From: Parietaria judaica
Lineage: Eukaryota; Streptophyta; Magnoliopsida; Rosales; Urticaceae
Direction of reading: 5' to 3'
DNA: 64,000 nt
NCBI GenBank assembly: GCA_954871525.1
Contig: OX940862.1
Coordinates: forward strand, 12,544,501 to 12,608,500
Of this stretch, positions 61,377 through 64,000 are shown piece by piece; within the stretch, counting starts at the first letter, position 1, and each line of letters starts with the position of its first letter. The notes under the pieces are model-generated. The model saw only the letters and a program-made list of their open reading frames with translations. It was not told where the DNA came from and did not search any database. A program made the position numbers and the translations under genes.

Positions 61377-62612
61377 GGAGTCAAATGTGAACGAAAAATA
61401 CGATACATACAGTTAGGGGCCAAATTTGGACAAAGTTTTTAGGGTTAATTGCGGCAAAAATACCCAACCTTTTTCAATATTCTCCGATAGGTACCCAACC
61501 TCAATAAACGTAGGCAAAAATACCCAACGTCACACTTTTGTCGCCGAAAAACTAACGTCGTTAGACGCTGCCTACGTGGCCGTTAAGCTCTCTCATGTGG
61601 AATGCCACGTGGCCAAAGGTTGGGTACTTTTGCCGCCACATGGCCAAAGGTTGGGTACTTTCGCCGCCACGTGAGTAAAGGTTAGCCAAATTAACTAGAT
61701 ACTAAGATTCTATATACTTTTGAACGTAAATATATTATCAGAATGCCTCTTTGATAATGTGGCAACAATGACCATTTGATCATCTACAATTCATATGCTG
61801 TAACATGTCCATAATTAAGGATATTCTCGGTAAATGTTCCTAAGTTTACTGATTTTTTTTGGGCATTTTAATACGTACGTTCAAAAGCAAAAATTACAGT
61901 CGAATGTAAAGATGTATTTTGTTAAGGGGCCATGGTTTTCTACCAATATATCCCATAATTACATAGGTGTCTGACTTCGACAATATATAGTTATTTAGTA
62001 TGTGTGGGTGTGGCACACCGCACACTCATATTATCTCAATATATTATATTATGTTCTCTTAAACGAAAATTAGGATTGGGACGTTTAATAAATTTCAATT
62101 TATATCATACATTTAAGATTACAAATTATAAAAATGTTTATCAAGAACTTAATGTATTCATGTATAAAATTAAAAATATTGTATACATCATATTTTTAAA
62201 AACTTAAATCTGTATATTTTGAAAATATTTGTGAAAATTCTGCAGGTCCAAGATTATTAAATATATATTTACATGTTAAAAAATGGTTATAATATAATAA
62301 TAATTGATGTACTCTTTTCTTCTTCTTTTTTCATTTTCTTCTACAAGAATTAAGAACATTTGGATGCTAAGAGAACTGAATGTCTAACTTTCCAAAAACT
62401 TGGGGTACTTATGCCCCTATTTTCCCGAAAAAAAAATAGATTTTATCGTTTCATTGAGCGCGAGCGCGAGCGCGAAGCAGATTCTCGTGTCTTAAGCTTG
62501 AAGTAATCCCAAATTTATTTCCCGCTCTTCAGTTCCCCCATTTCCTTTCCAAACCCTAGCCTGAAGACGACGACGACGACGACGAAGATCCATTCTGTCT
62601 GATCGACGAACG
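61377..62612. other. Spacer between SRP54 copies with a repeat insertion
   Basis: At 61440-61690 lies a repeat fragment starting AGGGTTAATTGCGGCAAAAA with internal inverted copies (GGCAAAAATACCCAACCT versus AAGGTTGGGTACTTTTGCC). AT-rich DNA follows. A GC run GCGCGAGCGCGAGCGCG (62459-62475) and a (GAC)n run (62567-62583) lie just before the second SRP54 start. Confidence 0.55.

Positions 62613-64000
<1,388 letters not shown>

Overview
This is a eudicot-type plant nuclear genomic window: AT-rich intergenic DNA, intron-dense genes with GT-AG introns, plastid and mitochondrial targeting peptides, and many transposon remnants. Exon chains were assembled by hand from reading-frame continuity, splice dinucleotides and recognisable protein families. 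The species cannot be fixed from the sequence.

Layout: 448-3330 (+) plastid peptide chain release factor 2 (HCF109/PrfB1-type). 4117-5714 (-) a probable polycistronic snoRNA locus with four tandem box C/D-like copies, two H/ACA-like copies and a telo-box/site II/TATA promoter. 6320-9202 (-) a DHRS7-type short-chain dehydrogenase. 9855-10704 a candidate solo LTR. 10978-12750 (+) mitochondrial acyl carrier protein. 14701-21056 (+) calreticulin-3, with a young non-autonomous LTR retrotransposon in intron 2. 23074-25314 (-) EMC10. 25903-29635 (+) LUC7-related U1 snRNP protein with a probable U12-type intron. 30441-31146 (-) a frameshifted TIC20-II copy next to the intact TIC20-II (31816-32427, -). 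33159-35144 (-) VIPP1. 38222-39692 (-) a DUF538 protein. 41782-44843 (-) plastid acetyl-CoA carboxylase BCCP. 45998-47163 (+) a truncated KAS I fragment. 47164-54741 a high-GC tandem array of eight ~894-bp units carrying an unrecognised coding sequence on the minus strand. 56417-58308 a terminal-inverted-repeat element filled with 259-bp tandem repeats. 59519-61376 (+) an SRP54 pseudogene with a solo LTR at a splice site. 62613-end (+) a second, partial SRP54 copy.

The genes are mostly independent housekeeping loci: organelle translation and fatty-acid synthesis (RF2, mtACP, BCCP, KAS I fragment), plastid import and membranes (TIC20-II, VIPP1), ER folding, insertion and targeting (CRT3, EMC10, SRP54) and splicing (LUC7). 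No operon logic is expected.

The most unusual object is the 7.5-kb array. Its 894-bp period is exactly 298 codons, five consecutive units are largely open on the minus strand (one uninterrupted run of 1249 codons), later units decay by stops and single-base deletions, and the distal edge is fused to the KAS I fragment at what looks like an exon boundary. Other notable items are the snoRNA locus, a GT-TG-like intron in the DHRS7 gene, an LTR whose target duplication copies a 5' splice site, and the 259-bp-repeat TIR element.
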